Source: Symbiodinium natans (Eukaryota; Sar; Dinophyceae; Suessiales; Symbiodiniaceae). From it: 64,000 nt of DNA. The notes beneath the pieces are model-generated. The model was not told where the DNA came from. It made no database searches and worked only from the letters and a program-made list of their open reading frames with translations. Positions 41,664 to 51,815 of this stretch are shown here, piece after piece. A program made the translations under genes and the position numbers. Every line of letters starts with the position of its first letter. The first letter of the stretch is position 1. Location of the stretch: positions 75,001-139,000 of the forward strand of contig CAJNDS010000237.1 of assembly GCA_905221605.1 (NCBI GenBank), in the 5' to 3' direction.

Positions 41664-42126
41664 GGTTTAGGGCTTTCGGGGCTTTCGGGGCTTTCGGGGC
41701 TCAGGGTTTTAGGATTTAGGGCGTTAGGGTTTTTGAGGGTTTCAGGGTTTAGGGTTTAGGTTCCCGTACTAAGGCCCTGTAATCCCAAAAGCGGACCCTT
41801 TTTGTTGTTGCTCTTGGGTCAGGGAGGTCAGTGAGTTGGCATTCCTAGGGCTTCGGGGTTCAGGGATTTAGGGCTTCAGGGTCAAGACTCATAGGGCTCT
41901 CTCTTTTCCTTTTTCTTTTTTTTTGTTTGGGGGCGGGGGGGAGTTTGCTGGGTTTAGGGTTTTAGGGTAGGACTCCACAATGCTGCAGCCCCTCTACTGT
42001 AGACTGTAAGCCTCAAAAGTCCTAAGCCCCAAGAACAAGAACCAAAAGACCCTGAACTCTAACCCCTCTTGGGGTTTAGGGTTTGGGGTTTGGGGTCCTG
42101 GACACTGCACGCTTACACCCCCTAAG

Positions 42127-42262
42127 GTTCTTGGACAACGCTGCTGGCTTTGATCCCGAGGCGACAAGAGGGGGGCGTGCTCATGCGATCGTTTTACTAA
42201 GTGGGCTGGTTATGGCCAGAGATTTGGTTTGCTTTCTTTATCTTCCACAAGACTACCTGTGA
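42127..42262 (+). CDS. Candidate terminal exon
   Basis: FLDNAAGFDPEATRGGRAHA then IVLLSGLVMARDLVCFLYLP to TGA, 44 codons after CCCTAAG. Confidence 0.5.
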
Positions 42263-42535
42263 ACCTTTACGTACCTCCACCTTAGCCACTTAACACCTCC
42301 CATTGGGCTACATAGGGTTTAGGGTTTAGTCTTACGATATGGAGTGCCTCGGGTTGCACGTTTGGTCTCTAGGGCTTCGCCAAGAAACCCTAAACTCCAA
42401 ACCTTCAACCGTAGACACCCAACCCTCAACCCTCAACGCTGGAACCCTAAACCCGAAACCCTAAACCCTAAACCCTGAACCCTAAACCCTGAACCCTGAA
42501 CCCTGAACCCTGAACCTGAACCCTGAACCCTGAAC

Positions 42536-42808
42536 CCTAAACCCCAAACCCCAAACCCCAAACCCCAAACCCCAAACCCTAAACCCTAAACCTAAACCCT
42601 AAACCCTAAACCCCAAACCCCAAACCCCAAACCCCAAACCCCAAACCCCAAACCCCAAACCCCAAACCCCAAACCCCAAACCCCAAACCCCAAACCCCAA
42701 CCCCAAACCCCCAACCCCAAACCCCAAACCCCAAACCCCAAACCCCAAACCCCAAACCCCAAACCCCAAACCCCAAACCCCAAACCCCAAACCCCAAACC
42801 CCAAACCC
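42536..42808 (+). repeat. CCCCAAA (TTTGGGG) variant array
   Basis: About 37 copies of CCCCAAA with two slips, flanked on the left by CCCTGAA and CCCTAAA units. Longest single-variant array in the window. Confidence 0.9.
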
Positions 42809-42843
42809 CAGCCCGATGCTAGAGAGCTTCCTTCTTGTGCCAG

Positions 42844-42921
42844 ATCGCGGCTCGCCTCTTGGCAGCCTGGCCAGCCACTCCAGAGAATGAGCAGCAGATC
42901 ACCGAGCTGCTCGTGCCTTGA
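42844..42921 (+). CDS. Candidate terminal exon
   Basis: TTCTTGTGCCAG acceptor, IAARLLAAWPATPENEQQIT then ELLVP to TGA. Clear helical protein character. Confidence 0.6.
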   Translation: MAARLLAAWPATPENEQQITELLVP

Positions 42922-43009
42922 CTCACCCTAAACCCTTAACCCTAAACCCTAAACCCTAAACCCTAACCCCAAACCCTAAACCCGAAACCCTAAACCCTAA
43001 ACCCTAATC

Positions 43010-43068
43010 TTGGGATACTCCCCTTGAAATTACTAGTGAGGACTATTAGTCTAAGGGGGAACATCCCA
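43010..43068. mobile_element. Fold-back family 1 element (copy e, deleted centre)
   Basis: TTGGGATACTCCCCTTGA left, AGTCTAAGGGGGAACATCCCA right, with GAGGACTATTAG inside; half the normal length. Confidence 0.65.
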
Positions 43069-43246
43069 GCCCTAAACCCTGAAAGCGTTTAGGTCATGAA
43101 GTTTCAAACGCAAAGTTTGGGTTTTGGCAACCGCTAGATCACCAGTCCACTGACCCTAGACGCAACAAAAAAACAAACCCGAAACCCCAGCTCGTTTAGG
43201 GTTGAAATAGGGTTTAGGGTTTAAGGTTTAGGGTTTAGGGCTTGTT

Positions 43247-43373
43247 TAGGGTTTAGGGTGCCTGATGCCAAGGCGTATATCCGAAAGGAAGACGCCAACA
43301 TCAACGGCATGCGGGAGGTGGACCGTCAGTTGCTGGTTTTCGCGCTGGCGGCTCGCTCTGAGAACACCATGAG
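43247..43373 (+). CDS. Well supported exon with telomere-like acceptor
   Basis: GTTTAG|GGTGCCT: the array supplies the acceptor. Then VPDAKAYIRKEDANINGMRE, VDRQLLVFALAARSENTM and donor AG|GTTAAG. A 127-nt exon, strongly protein-like; family not recognised. Confidence 0.65.
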
Positions 43374-43559
43374 GTTAAGGTTTTGAGGTCCAGGGATTGT
43401 CCCATGGGTTTAATTAGGGTTTAGGGTTTAGGGTTGTTTGCCCCATGGGTTCGTAAAGAATGCAGTAAAATCTGTATGTATGTATGTATATATGTATATA
43501 TAGATGGAGGGATCAATACGGTTGGATGTAAAATACTATGGCTTTCCGCTGCTTGTTAG

Positions 43560-43668
43560 CAACCCCGCTTTTGTGCTGATGCAAGCGCTCCTCAATGCGC
43601 TGACACCCCTGGGCACCCACTCAGCCCTTCGACAGAAAGAGTGGAAATATGCAGAAAAGCCGGCTCAG
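43560..43668 (+). CDS. Candidate exon
   Basis: CTTTCCGCTGCTTGTTAG acceptor, NPAFVLMQALLNALTPLGTH then SALRQKEWKYAEKPAQ, GC donor. Good splice signals. Confidence 0.6.
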
Positions 43669-43978
43669 GCAAGAAATCCCCACTGCAGTTTAGGGCTTGG
43701 GGTATAGGGAGTTTAGGACTTAAGGCTGTGAATCTCCGGAACTCACTATCCATGTTCTTTTTTTGGGTGGTGCGTTTTGGGAGGTGGCTCAAGCTTTCAG
43801 ATATCCCGGAACGAGCCCTCTACAGGCATTGAGAATCCCAGGAGCCCGCAAGAAGCCGGTTGCATGTGTTCTCAGATGCTTGCTCTTAGCTTTGAGGGTT
43901 TATGATTTGTAGGACTTAGCGCTTAGGGCGCAGGATCTCGAGCTTCGGGTGGTTTTTGGGGGTGTCGAGGGCTTTGGG

Positions 43979-44062
43979 TTCAGAAGAGCACGTCAAAGAG
44001 TTGAGCTCCCAAAACGACAGGTTGACCACACCGGGGTGTTTAGAAAGAACCCCGAACCCTAC
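43979..44062 (+). CDS. Candidate terminal exon
   Basis: FRRARQRVELPKRQVDHTGV then FRKNPEPYKP to TAA in a decayed repeat word. Confidence 0.4.
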
Positions 44063-44629
44063 AAGCCCTAAATAAAGCCTAAACAATCACCCTAAACCCT
44101 AAACCCTAAACCCTAAACCCCAAACCCTAAACCCTAAACCCTAAACCCTAAACCCTAAACCCTAAACCCTAAACCCTAAACCCTAAACCCTAAACCCTAA
44201 ACCCTAAACCCTAAACCCTAAACCTAAACAATCAGTCGTACAAGAACTGAGGGCTCCTCTTGACAGGTCACCCACTACAAACAGTGTCCACCGATAGGGG
44301 GATCCCTAAACTCTAGACCCCATAACGCCTAATATGGAACAAGCCCCAAAGACACGTCGCCCAGATGCCACGCATCCGACATCGATTGAGGCGGGCAGCC
44401 TGTAGGCACGCTATACTACTATTTGCTTAAGAATCCCTAAACATGCAGAAGATCGCAAGTAAGGAAGAATATTTGTGTTTTTCGGAGGTGTTCTTGAGCA
44501 AATAGGAGTATAACCCCTAAACCAAAAACGGTTTAGGGTTTCTATATGGTTTCGTGTTTACGGATTTAGGGCCTCGACGCTCAACCCTAAACCCTAACCC
44601 TAAGCCCTAAACCTCAAGCGTGGCTCGAC

Positions 44630-45064
44630 ATGGGAGCCATGAAGGAACCCCCCCGCCCGCGTGGTACCCCTATATTCCGGGCTTGGCTCACTCACCACAT
44701 GAAACCAACGGACCAACGCTGCTTATTGGGTTTCGGGTTTAATGTGAGCTGCTGTACAAGCCCGAACTTCATAACTTTCTGCCAAGCACTCGTGGTGGGT
44801 TTAGAGGGTTATTGGGTCATACGTTACTTGCTCTATGGTCACAGGGTTGTAGAGTTCTACGGCTCAGGGTTTGGGGCTCTTGTTTTCTTCAAGATGCTGC
44901 CTTCAGGTTCCGGGCTTCGGGAGGCAGAATTCCCTTTGTCTAGGCCCGTCACCTCAGGAGCCGGAAATTTGAGGTTTCTGGAGGCTGAAGAGCGAATCAG
45001 GGCCCCTCGGACCCTACACCCCAAAACGTTTCACCTCCGACTCCTTCCAGGCTGTACTGTTTGA
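44630..45064 (+). CDS. Candidate 144-codon ORF
   Basis: ATG-started and among the longest frames in the left region: MGAMKEPPRPRGTPIFRAWL ... FITFCQALVVGLEGYWVIRY ... LREAEFPLSRPVTSGAGNLR. Parts with GGGTTTCGGG-like DNA may be intron read through. No family recognised. Confidence 0.45.
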   Translation: MGAMKEPPRPRGTPIFRAWLTHHMKPTDQRCLLGFGFNVSCCTSPNFITFCQALVVGLEGYWVIRYLLYGHRVVEFYGSGFGALVFFKMLPSGSGLREAEFPLSRPVTSGAGNLRFLEAEERIRAPRTLHPKTFHLRLLPGCTV

Positions 45065-45441
45065 TGTCCTGCCTCGAAGAACGCAGGAGACAGGCTGGAG
45101 TGGGGGGGGACGCCGGGGGGGGGGCCGAAGGATGTCCCTACCGAGACTTCTTACCCTAAATCCTTCAACCCCCAACCATGTCTTTGAAGTGTCTTTGTCA
45201 ACATCAATGGTATCAGGACGGGCCTAAACAGGAAAAACAGACCTGGCCAGGGGATAGGGATGCCTAACCCCAATCCCCAAGCCCTAAAGCCTAAGGAGAG
45301 GATGGGTTTGAGGGGCCATCAGACCTTTCGTGTTCTGCATGTGAAGTCTTGGTAGGGAACTAGGGGACCATAGTTCTACAGTTCCCTACGAAGCAGTCCT
45401 ATGTTTCAAGATGTTGTCACGTGTTGATGCGGGGGTCTGAG

Positions 45442-45542
45442 GGGTCTCTGGCAACTGGGAGTTCCGAAGCCGCCAACCCCTGTGCGGCCAGGCTTTTGAT
45501 CAGCTCCGTCTCCTTGCCAACACAATTAACAGGCTCCGCTAA
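45442..45542 (+). CDS. Candidate terminal exon
   Basis: VSGNWEFRSRQPLCGQAFDQ then LRLLANTINRLR to TAA. Confidence 0.5.
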
Positions 45543-46221
45543 TCGGCCGCACAGTTCAACCCTATCCCTAAACCCGAAACCCTAACCGGGGCTTTACGAA
45601 AATAGGGGACCCACAATATAGACCCCCAAATAGTCGATTTCAATTTTTAGAAGGACCCCAATAAGGTACCCCTAATATCGTAAACCCTAAATTCAAAGAG
45701 TCTCTGTTGGGACTTTGTTCTACTTCGTCTATGTACGGCTTAGAGGGATTCAGAGGTTTGGGTTTGGGTTTGGGGTATCATGATTTCTAAATGTTAAACG
45801 CGAGTTGAACCCAAAGTGGTCATTATTATTATAGAGCTCCAGTAGCCCACATTCCTGCTGGATAAAAGCTCTTGAGTGTAGTGCCTTCCGCGCCGTGCTT
45901 ACCGGGGCTTAGGGTGTAAGGTTCACGAATTGGTTCACTAGGATGCCCAGTAGTACCCACATTCCCTGGGGGGTTTTAGAAACCCCCTGCAACCTAGCTT
46001 AAATTGGTTTGAGAAACGTACCCAGATTCCCTTTTTGGGAGGGGTTTGGGTTGACTTATACAGCCCCCCTGCAACCTAGTTGAAAAACGGTAAAGACACT
46101 TCGTCTCCCGCCCCACCCCTGAAGCTCCAAGCATCCTGATTCATGAGATGTACCGAAGAATCTGAACCCCTTAGGGCTAAGGGCCTAGGGTTTAGGGTTT
46201 AGGGCCAACACCCCGGCCAAC

Positions 46222-46458
46222 ATGCCACAATTTGCTCCAAAGAGCAATCCTAATTGCACAACAGTACTGCAAACGGCTCCTTTGTGCGATACTGGCTTTC
46301 AATATTGTCCCCTTAAGCCCCCATGTAAACCAAAAGACTTGACTACGCAAAATCTCCAGTCGAATCAAATTAAAACACCATATCGCAAGCTGCCTCTTGC
46401 GAAACAGAATGTGTACAACGGTCCAAGAACGCATGGACTGAGAGTACTAAAGTCATGA
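46222..46458 (+). CDS. Candidate small ORF
   Basis: 78 codons from ATG: MPQFAPKSNPNCTTVLQTAP then LCDTGFQYCPLKPPCKPKDL. Four Cys residues. The antisense frame is also open; not certain. Confidence 0.4.
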   Translation: MPQFAPKSNPNCTTVLQTAPLCDTGFQYCPLKPPCKPKDLTTQNLQSNQIKTPYRKLPLAKQNVYNGPRTHGLRVLKS

Positions 46459-46568
46459 AGTTGGGTGATGAGTTGCTCATAGTCAGACTCCTTTGTTCAG
46501 GTTGTTGTCCTTATAATCCTACGCCCTAAAAACCCTTGTACAAGCTCCAACCCTAGACCTCAAACCAG

Positions 46569-46641
46569 CATTCCGGCTGAGGAACGTCTCAGACGCTCCA
46601 GCTGCCCAGCTCCAGCTAAACGATGTCTGATTCGCTTGTGC
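46569..46641 (+). CDS. Candidate exon with consensus donor
   Basis: CTCAAACCAG acceptor, IPAEERLRRSSCPAPAKRCL then IRLC, donor GTAAGG. Confidence 0.55.
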
Positions 46642-46686
46642 GTAAGGTTTGTGCTTTAGGGTCGAGGGTTGAGGGTTTAGGCTTTA

Positions 46687-46796
46687 GGGAAGCAAAGCCC
46701 GGGGCAACAAAAGTCTTCAAGCCGCTCGGGGACTGGGGGTCTAGCCCGAAAAACCTCCGAAACGTCCGCGTGGCAGCTGCCAACCTGCTATGGGGT
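46687..46796 (+). CDS. Candidate exon
   Basis: EAKPGATKVFKPLGDWGSSP then KNLRNVRVAAANLLW, closing on GGGTTTAGGG. Confidence 0.5.
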
Positions 46797-47188
46797 TTAG
46801 GGTATTGGGCTTTCAGTCGAAACCCGAAACTCTAAACCTTAGGGTTTGGGGTTTGGGCCCCCCTTTTGCACTCCACACGACAGCTTCTGTTTCCCCTTCC
46901 TCCACAACCCACTCAAAAAAGCACAACACAGCGGCTGGAGTTGAGTGCTCTTCCTCTGCGCTACCTCCATATGTATATACATATATACATGTTGATTAGT
47001 TCACGTAGAGTCCTCCTTTACATATACATATACCTAGATGGTTGTATACATATGTACATATGCATATTACAGATATTTATTATATTGATTTGCTTATGTA
47101 TTAAAAATAGATGAGAGAGATGCGGAATAGGGAACCAGCCCTGAGGTGGGGGGCCATAGGAGAGAAGATCCCCTCTCCTCTCCTTGAG

Positions 47189-47292
47189 GCACCTGATCTC
47201 CATCGTCGCCGTGCTCTACAACTACGTGAACTTTGGCACGCCGCCAGATGCACCTCGGCTTGACATTGCGAAGTGGGTGGAAGAAGTTGCAG
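47189..47292 (+). CDS. Well supported exon
   Basis: CTCCTCTCCTTGAG acceptor with pyrimidine tract, HLISIVAVLYNYVNFGTPPD then APRLDIAKWVEEVA, donor CAG|GTGGGT. 104 nt with good sites on both sides. No family recognised. Confidence 0.65.
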
Positions 47293-47822
47293 GTGGGTCT
47301 CTGAGACCCTAAACCCTAAACCCTCAACCCTCAACCCTAACCCCTCAACCCTAAACCCTAAACCCTAAACCCTAAACCCCAAGGTTAAGACCCAGACCCC
47401 TGAAGCCTGCCACGATAGGCCCTAACTTCAACCCGAACTAGAAACCTTCAAGCCTAAACGGCAACTACAGCTTAAACCCTGAACCCTGTGAACCCTATAT
47501 CCCAATAAAGAGTGCCCTAACCCTAACCCCTGAACTCTATAAACCTTAGTTCCCAATAAGAGTTCGCTGACGGTTTGTTGAGTCCTCATCCTTCTTCACG
47601 CCAGATACCTCTGAGCCGAGCTTTGAGCCCTAAACCCTTCTCTAAGAAATCAGGTGGTCTAGGGTTTAGGGTTTAGGGTTTGGGGTTTGGGGTTTGGGGT
47701 TTAGGGTTTAGGGTTTAGGGTGTTTAGGGTTCAGCGCTAAGGGTTTGGGTCCTACGGCTTACAGCGTAGGGTAGCCTCCACCAAGGCCCCTCAAGGGAAG
47801 CATCCTCGTCCCTTCTACGCAG

Positions 47823-47900
47823 GTCACAAAACCAAAAACCACGTCCATGGAGCTGGATACCCCCTTCATTCAGGAGAGCAGAACAAGAAACCCCCCATGA
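47823..47900 (+). CDS. Candidate terminal exon with strong acceptor
   Basis: CGTCCCTTCTACGCAG, VTKPKTTSMELDTPFIQESR then TRNPP to TGA. Confidence 0.5.
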   Translation, partial: VTKPKTTSMELDTPFIQESRTRNPP

Positions 47901-48085
47901 AATTACAATGGCATGTCTCTTCCTTCGCATTTACTCACCTCAAACACACCTTAAGGCTGAGACTATTTGATTTCTTACTTGAATGGCTAAACCCTAAACC
48001 CTAACCCCTACATAATAAATACGGTTTGGGGTTTAGACAGCCGAAGTCCTAAACCAAAAGACCGAAGCCCCGCCAACGCCCCGAG

Positions 48086-48176
48086 GCGGACGTCAGACTC
48101 AAAGGAGTTGACATTAGTTCCCTGGCGTCGCTCCAAGCTACCAAGTGCACACGAGGAGCTGGGTGGGGCTTCTTAG
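48086..48176 (+). CDS. Candidate exon
   Basis: ADVRLKGVDISSLASLQATK then CTRGAGWGFL, running into TTAGGGTTTAGGG. Confidence 0.5.
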
Positions 48177-48469
48177 GGTTTAGGGTTCTCTTGAAGTCGC
48201 TGCTCTTGGAGGGGGGCTCGAAGCGTTTTGTAGGGTCTCTAAATCCCGAACTCTCCAAAACCTCAACCTCAATCGCGAAGCTCTAGCCCTGGGGTTTAGG
48301 GTTTAGAGTTTAGGGTTTAGGGGAATTAGGGTAATTCGGGTTTACTGGACCCGAAACCCTGAACCCTCAACCACGAGCACCCAATCCACCAACACCGAAG
48401 CCATCAAAACCTTTTAAACCACTAGACGGCCCTAAACCCCTAAACCCCTCAGCCCCAAACACTCAGCAG

Positions 48470-48490
48470 GCCTGGGCGGCTGGCTTCAAA
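48470..48490 (+). CDS. Candidate 21-nt microexon
   Basis: CACTCAGCAG acceptor, AWAAGFK, donor GTAAGG. Confidence 0.35.
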
Positions 48491-48544
48491 GTAAGGGGCC
48501 ACGATTGAGAATACGCCCCATGTAGTCGCCGTAAGACTTCGACC

Positions 48545-48682
48545 CTACACCCTGAACCCTGAACCCTGAACCCCCTAAACCCTAAACCCTGAACCCTGAA
48601 CCCTGAACCCCCTAAACTCTAAACTCTAAACCCTAAACCCTGAACCCTGAACCCTGAACCCTGAACCCTGAACCCTGAACCC
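48545..48682 (+). repeat. CCCTGAA variant array
   Basis: About 18 units, mostly CCCTGAA, with short CCCTAAA and CCCCTAAA interruptions. Confidence 0.85.
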
Positions 48683-49171
48683 GATGTTGATTCCGGCTCA
48701 GGGTGTGGGTGGCGTCTCACCGAAAGCTTGAGGTTGAGGTACAGAGGTTTGGAGGTATATGGAGGTTTACAACCATAGGTACAGACCCCCAAATAGTAGG
48801 ATTCCCTTGTATAAGGACCCCATTAATGTACCCCTATTTTCAAAAGCCCCCCATGTAGAGGTACAGCGCAGCTTGATGGGCGTAGTGGGTAAAGTTAACA
48901 CCCCGACTCCACAAGTTGCATTCGGCTCATTATATCTGTAGGAGCCCTGCGTGTCGCCAGCCCATGAACCTAAAAGTAGGATTTAGGGCTTAGGAGCTTG
49001 TTCTTGTTGGATGCAGGGCAGGCTGGAAAGTGCAGGCTTGCAGGTTTAAGGTGGAGGGTTTAGGGCTTAGGGTTTAGGGTTTAGGGTTTAGGGTTTAGGG
49101 TTTAGGGTTTAGGGTTTGGGCACACAGAATAGCCACGGCGTGCAGGAGCCGGCCCATTTCTAGATTTCAAC

Positions 49172-49255
49172 ATGCTCCACTTCGCCATCTATCAGCTCTG
49201 CCAGCAAGATCGGACAAGGACACGCCAGGGCGCCCAAACCCCCGAGACATCCTAA
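49172..49255 (+). CDS. Candidate small ORF
   Basis: MLHFAIYQLCQQDRTRTRQG then AQTPETS, ending at a TAA in the CCTAAACCC array. Confidence 0.45.
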   Translation: MLHFAIYQLCQQDRTRTRQGAQTPETS

Positions 49256-49345
49256 ACCCTAAACCCTAAACCCTAAACCCTAAACCCTAAACCCCAAAGC
49301 CCACCTAAACCCTCTAAACCCTCAAAACCTTGTTCTGGGATGTAG

Positions 49346-49395
49346 GGGCCCGCAATTGTCGCGCTCATCCTAGCCAAGTCCCGACATCCTTGCGC
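49346..49395 (+). CDS. Candidate exon with consensus donor
   Basis: GGGATGTAG acceptor, GPAIVALILAKSRHPC, donor GTGAGC. Confidence 0.5.
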
Positions 49396-49427
49396 GTGAG
49401 CCCAACCCAAGGAAGAAACAGACCCTT

Positions 49428-49532
49428 AAAGGCCAGGGTAGACCCTTATTCCCTTTGTTTGGGGCTTAGGTTCCTTGAAAAGCCCGTTTAAACCACAAGC
49501 ACCCTTTTTATTCCTAGGTTACTCTTGGGTCT
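49428..49532. mobile_element. Dispersed element family 3 (copy d)
   Basis: AGACCCTTATTCCCTTTG left; CACCCTTTTTATTCCTAGG and TACTCTTGGGTCTAGG right. Confidence 0.6.
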
Positions 49533-50234
49533 AGGACCTGTAGTTGTCAGCAAAGAAGGCATGGACTTTAGCTCAACAAGAGGGAGCGCATGGAGTTCGC
49601 CCACGGCTCAATGGCGTGGCATGGGGCACGCTGGGCTTCACTTGATTGAATCCCTAAACAGCCATATAGACAGGTTAATTAGAAGCCTATCAAATTTCAA
49701 GGAACCCCGCTAAAACTCATAAGAACCCGATTACCAGTTAAGAGGCACCTTTTTAAAATGAAGAGGGCCTACCGTTAATAGGAATTAATTAGGAACCCCA
49801 CTACAATGCATAAGGACCCTATTGAACATGAATAGGGATCCTTATAAAATGAAGAGGAACCCTACTAAAATTTATAGGAACCAATAGGAACAAGCATGTC
49901 GTGAAGCCTGAACCCTTGTAGGGAACATACCTACTTAGAGAGGGAGAAAGCCAGTTAAAGCCGGGAGCCTGAGCAACCACCAATTCCCTTACAGTTCAGG
50001 TGTCAGCACAAACCAAAACCAGATCCCATCTGATTAACTTGGGTGTCTATATCATCAAACCCGAACCCTAAACTCTCAAGCCGAAACCCTCGAACCTAAA
50101 CCCTCAACCCTAAACCCTAAACTCCAAACCCTAAACCCTCAACCCCAAACCCTCAACCCTGAACCCCAAACCCTAAACCCTAAACCCTAAACCCTAAACC
50201 CTAAACCCTAAACCTCTTAATTTGGGACCCTAAG

Positions 50235-50316
50235 TCCGGACACTGAGCTGTGGCCGAGGACGCTGCGCGACCTCCAGGATGATGTGGCTCGCGCTGAAAG
50301 ACCCGAGCACCCCTAA
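50235..50316 (+). CDS. Well supported terminal exon
   Basis: TGGGACCCTAAG acceptor, PDTELWPRTLRDLQDDVARA then ERPEHP to TAA. Charged helix, unlike random translation. Confidence 0.6.
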
Positions 50317-50672
50317 CTCCTAAAACCCTAGGGTTTAGGGTTTAGGGTTTCGGGTTTGAGGTTTAGGGTTTAGGGTTTAAAGTTTAGGGTTTGAGGTTTA
50401 GGGTTTAGGGTTTGGGGTTGAGGGTTGAGGGTTTAGGGTTTAGGGTTTAGGGTTAGGGTTTAGCGTGTAGGGTGTAGGGTGTAGGGTTTAGGGTCAAACC
50501 CTTAAACCCAAGCCCTAGAACCCTGACACCCAAATAGCCCTTCATCTTAGAGCCTAAACCCTAAAACCCCAAACTCTAACAAACCCTCGACCCTAAAAGC
50601 CTTAAACAAAAAACAACAACAACTGTAAGCCCTATCAGCCCCAAAACCCCAAATTCTAAAACCCCACCCCAC

Positions 50673-50783
50673 GGAATCGTGAAGTTCGCCCATCGAGGTC
50701 TTGAACCCTACATTCCTGAGAGCCCGAGAGCGCTTCGAAAGTTTTTGGCGCGTTGCCTCGTTGCGCATGATGAATGGCGATGA
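50673..50783 (+). CDS. Well supported terminal exon
   Basis: GIVKFAHRGLEPYIPESPRA then LRKFLARCLVAHDEWR to TGA. It is the last exon before the composition switch near 51 kb. Confidence 0.6.
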   Translation, partial: GIVKFAHRGLEPYIPESPRALRKFLARCLVAHDEWR

Positions 50784-50799
50784 AGGACCAGACCATGAA

Positions 50800-51280
50800 A
50801 CTATGGTGGTTTAGGGTTTTGAGTTTAGAGGGTTTGTGGGTTTGACAGGGTCGACAAGGGCTAGGGATTGTATGTCAGGGCAAAACGCAGGGGGTCAGTA
50901 ACTTGGGGGTCGAGTAGAAAAAGGTACGGCAGAGGTTCGCCGAATGTCCCCGGGGTTCGTCGAAGGGTTCGTGGGGGCAGGGGGCCTGCATTGTGTTGTA
51001 TTGATTAATTAATATTCATATTATTGTTATTAATTACTACTATTATTATTATTATTATCAATTATCATTACTATGTAATGTATATATATACACATATATA
51101 TTATGATTAATGCATTATATTGTAATATTACATATTAGTAAGATAATATATATATATATATATATATAACTACATATAACATGTAACTATAATGGTTTTA
51201 ACAGCCAAACGTTTTTGGGGCCGAAGGGCACTTGACACGTTGGGGGGGGGGGGGGCAGGGCAGACACAAAATTCGAACAA
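50800..51280. other. Boundary segment, no gene seen
   Basis: A cluster of GGTTCG words (50932-50975), then about 190 bp of AT-rich DNA (ATTATTATTATT, TATATATA) and a G-run at 51241. It separates repeat territory from the gene-dense right end. Confidence 0.6.
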
Positions 51281-51629
51281 ACATGTGGCCCATCCATCAG
51301 CCGTGGCCATTGACTGGCAGGACGAGGACACGGGATCACTCATTCATGTCATGGTTCTTCTAAAAAACATTTAGCAGGGGTAGGGTTTCGGAAGACTTCA
51401 GGATTTCAATGAAGGCCTCTAAGAATTCACAGGCCCATCCCAATCCAACCAAGCATTGGCCCATCCTTAATTTCAACAGATCCCTCCCAATAGTCAGATT
51501 CAGACCTCGAACGCCCGGTCCCTCCCAACAGCGCCGTGCCTGTCCGAATGGTTCTTCATCATCGACAACTCACTTGGTGCTTGCAGGGGGCCCAAGGTCC
51601 GTCTTTGGAGAGCGTGCTGCATTTAAGGT

Positions 51630-51815
51630 TTAGTAAACGTCCGTCAGGACGCCGTCCGTCAGGACGCCAGCCGTCAGGCTGTAGGCTAGTAGGTTCGTCC
51701 GTCAGGACGCCGTCCGTCAGGACACCGTCCGTCAGGACGCCTGTACTCTAGTCTAGGTCCATCAGATCATCACTCGTCCGTCAGGACGCCGACCGTGAGG
51801 TCGTAAGCCTGTAGG
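51630..51815 (+). repeat. GTCCGTCAGGACGCC degenerate tandem repeat
   Basis: About six copies of a 15-mer that contains the palindrome GTCC-GTCA-GGAC. Some units are diverged (GCCGTCAGGCTGT, GACCGTGAGGTCGT) but keep the pairing, which suggests the hairpin matters or arose by template switching. Confidence 0.75.

Larger units (their letters stand above)
400..51000. repeat. Interstitial telomere-like repeat territory
   Basis: TTTAGGG/CCCTAAA arrays recur every 0.3-2 kb in both orientations. The clearest are near 700-830, 950-1370, 2602-2776, 3470-3575, 8010-8075, 11045-11120, 12174-12224, 13604-13673, 16418-16528, 17765-17908, 18005-18113, 18925-19042, 21300-21436, 26198-26265, 27340-27470, 40340-40402, 44080-44232, 50160-50215 and 50325-50495. 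Many are impure (TTTGGGG, TCAGGG, CCTGAACC). The orientation switches within a kilobase, so this is not one chromosome end. Candidate exons sit in the spacers. Confidence 0.9.

Noticed and set aside
42592-42810. Long - strand frames of about 60-70 codons (GFGVWGLG repeats) in three overlapping frames
   Set aside because: They are translations of the CCCCAAA array. A 7-bp unit without stops opens all frames, so they carry no coding evidence.
400-51000. True chromosome end
   Set aside because: Repeat orientation flips many times, unique exons lie between arrays, and no array is terminal in the window.
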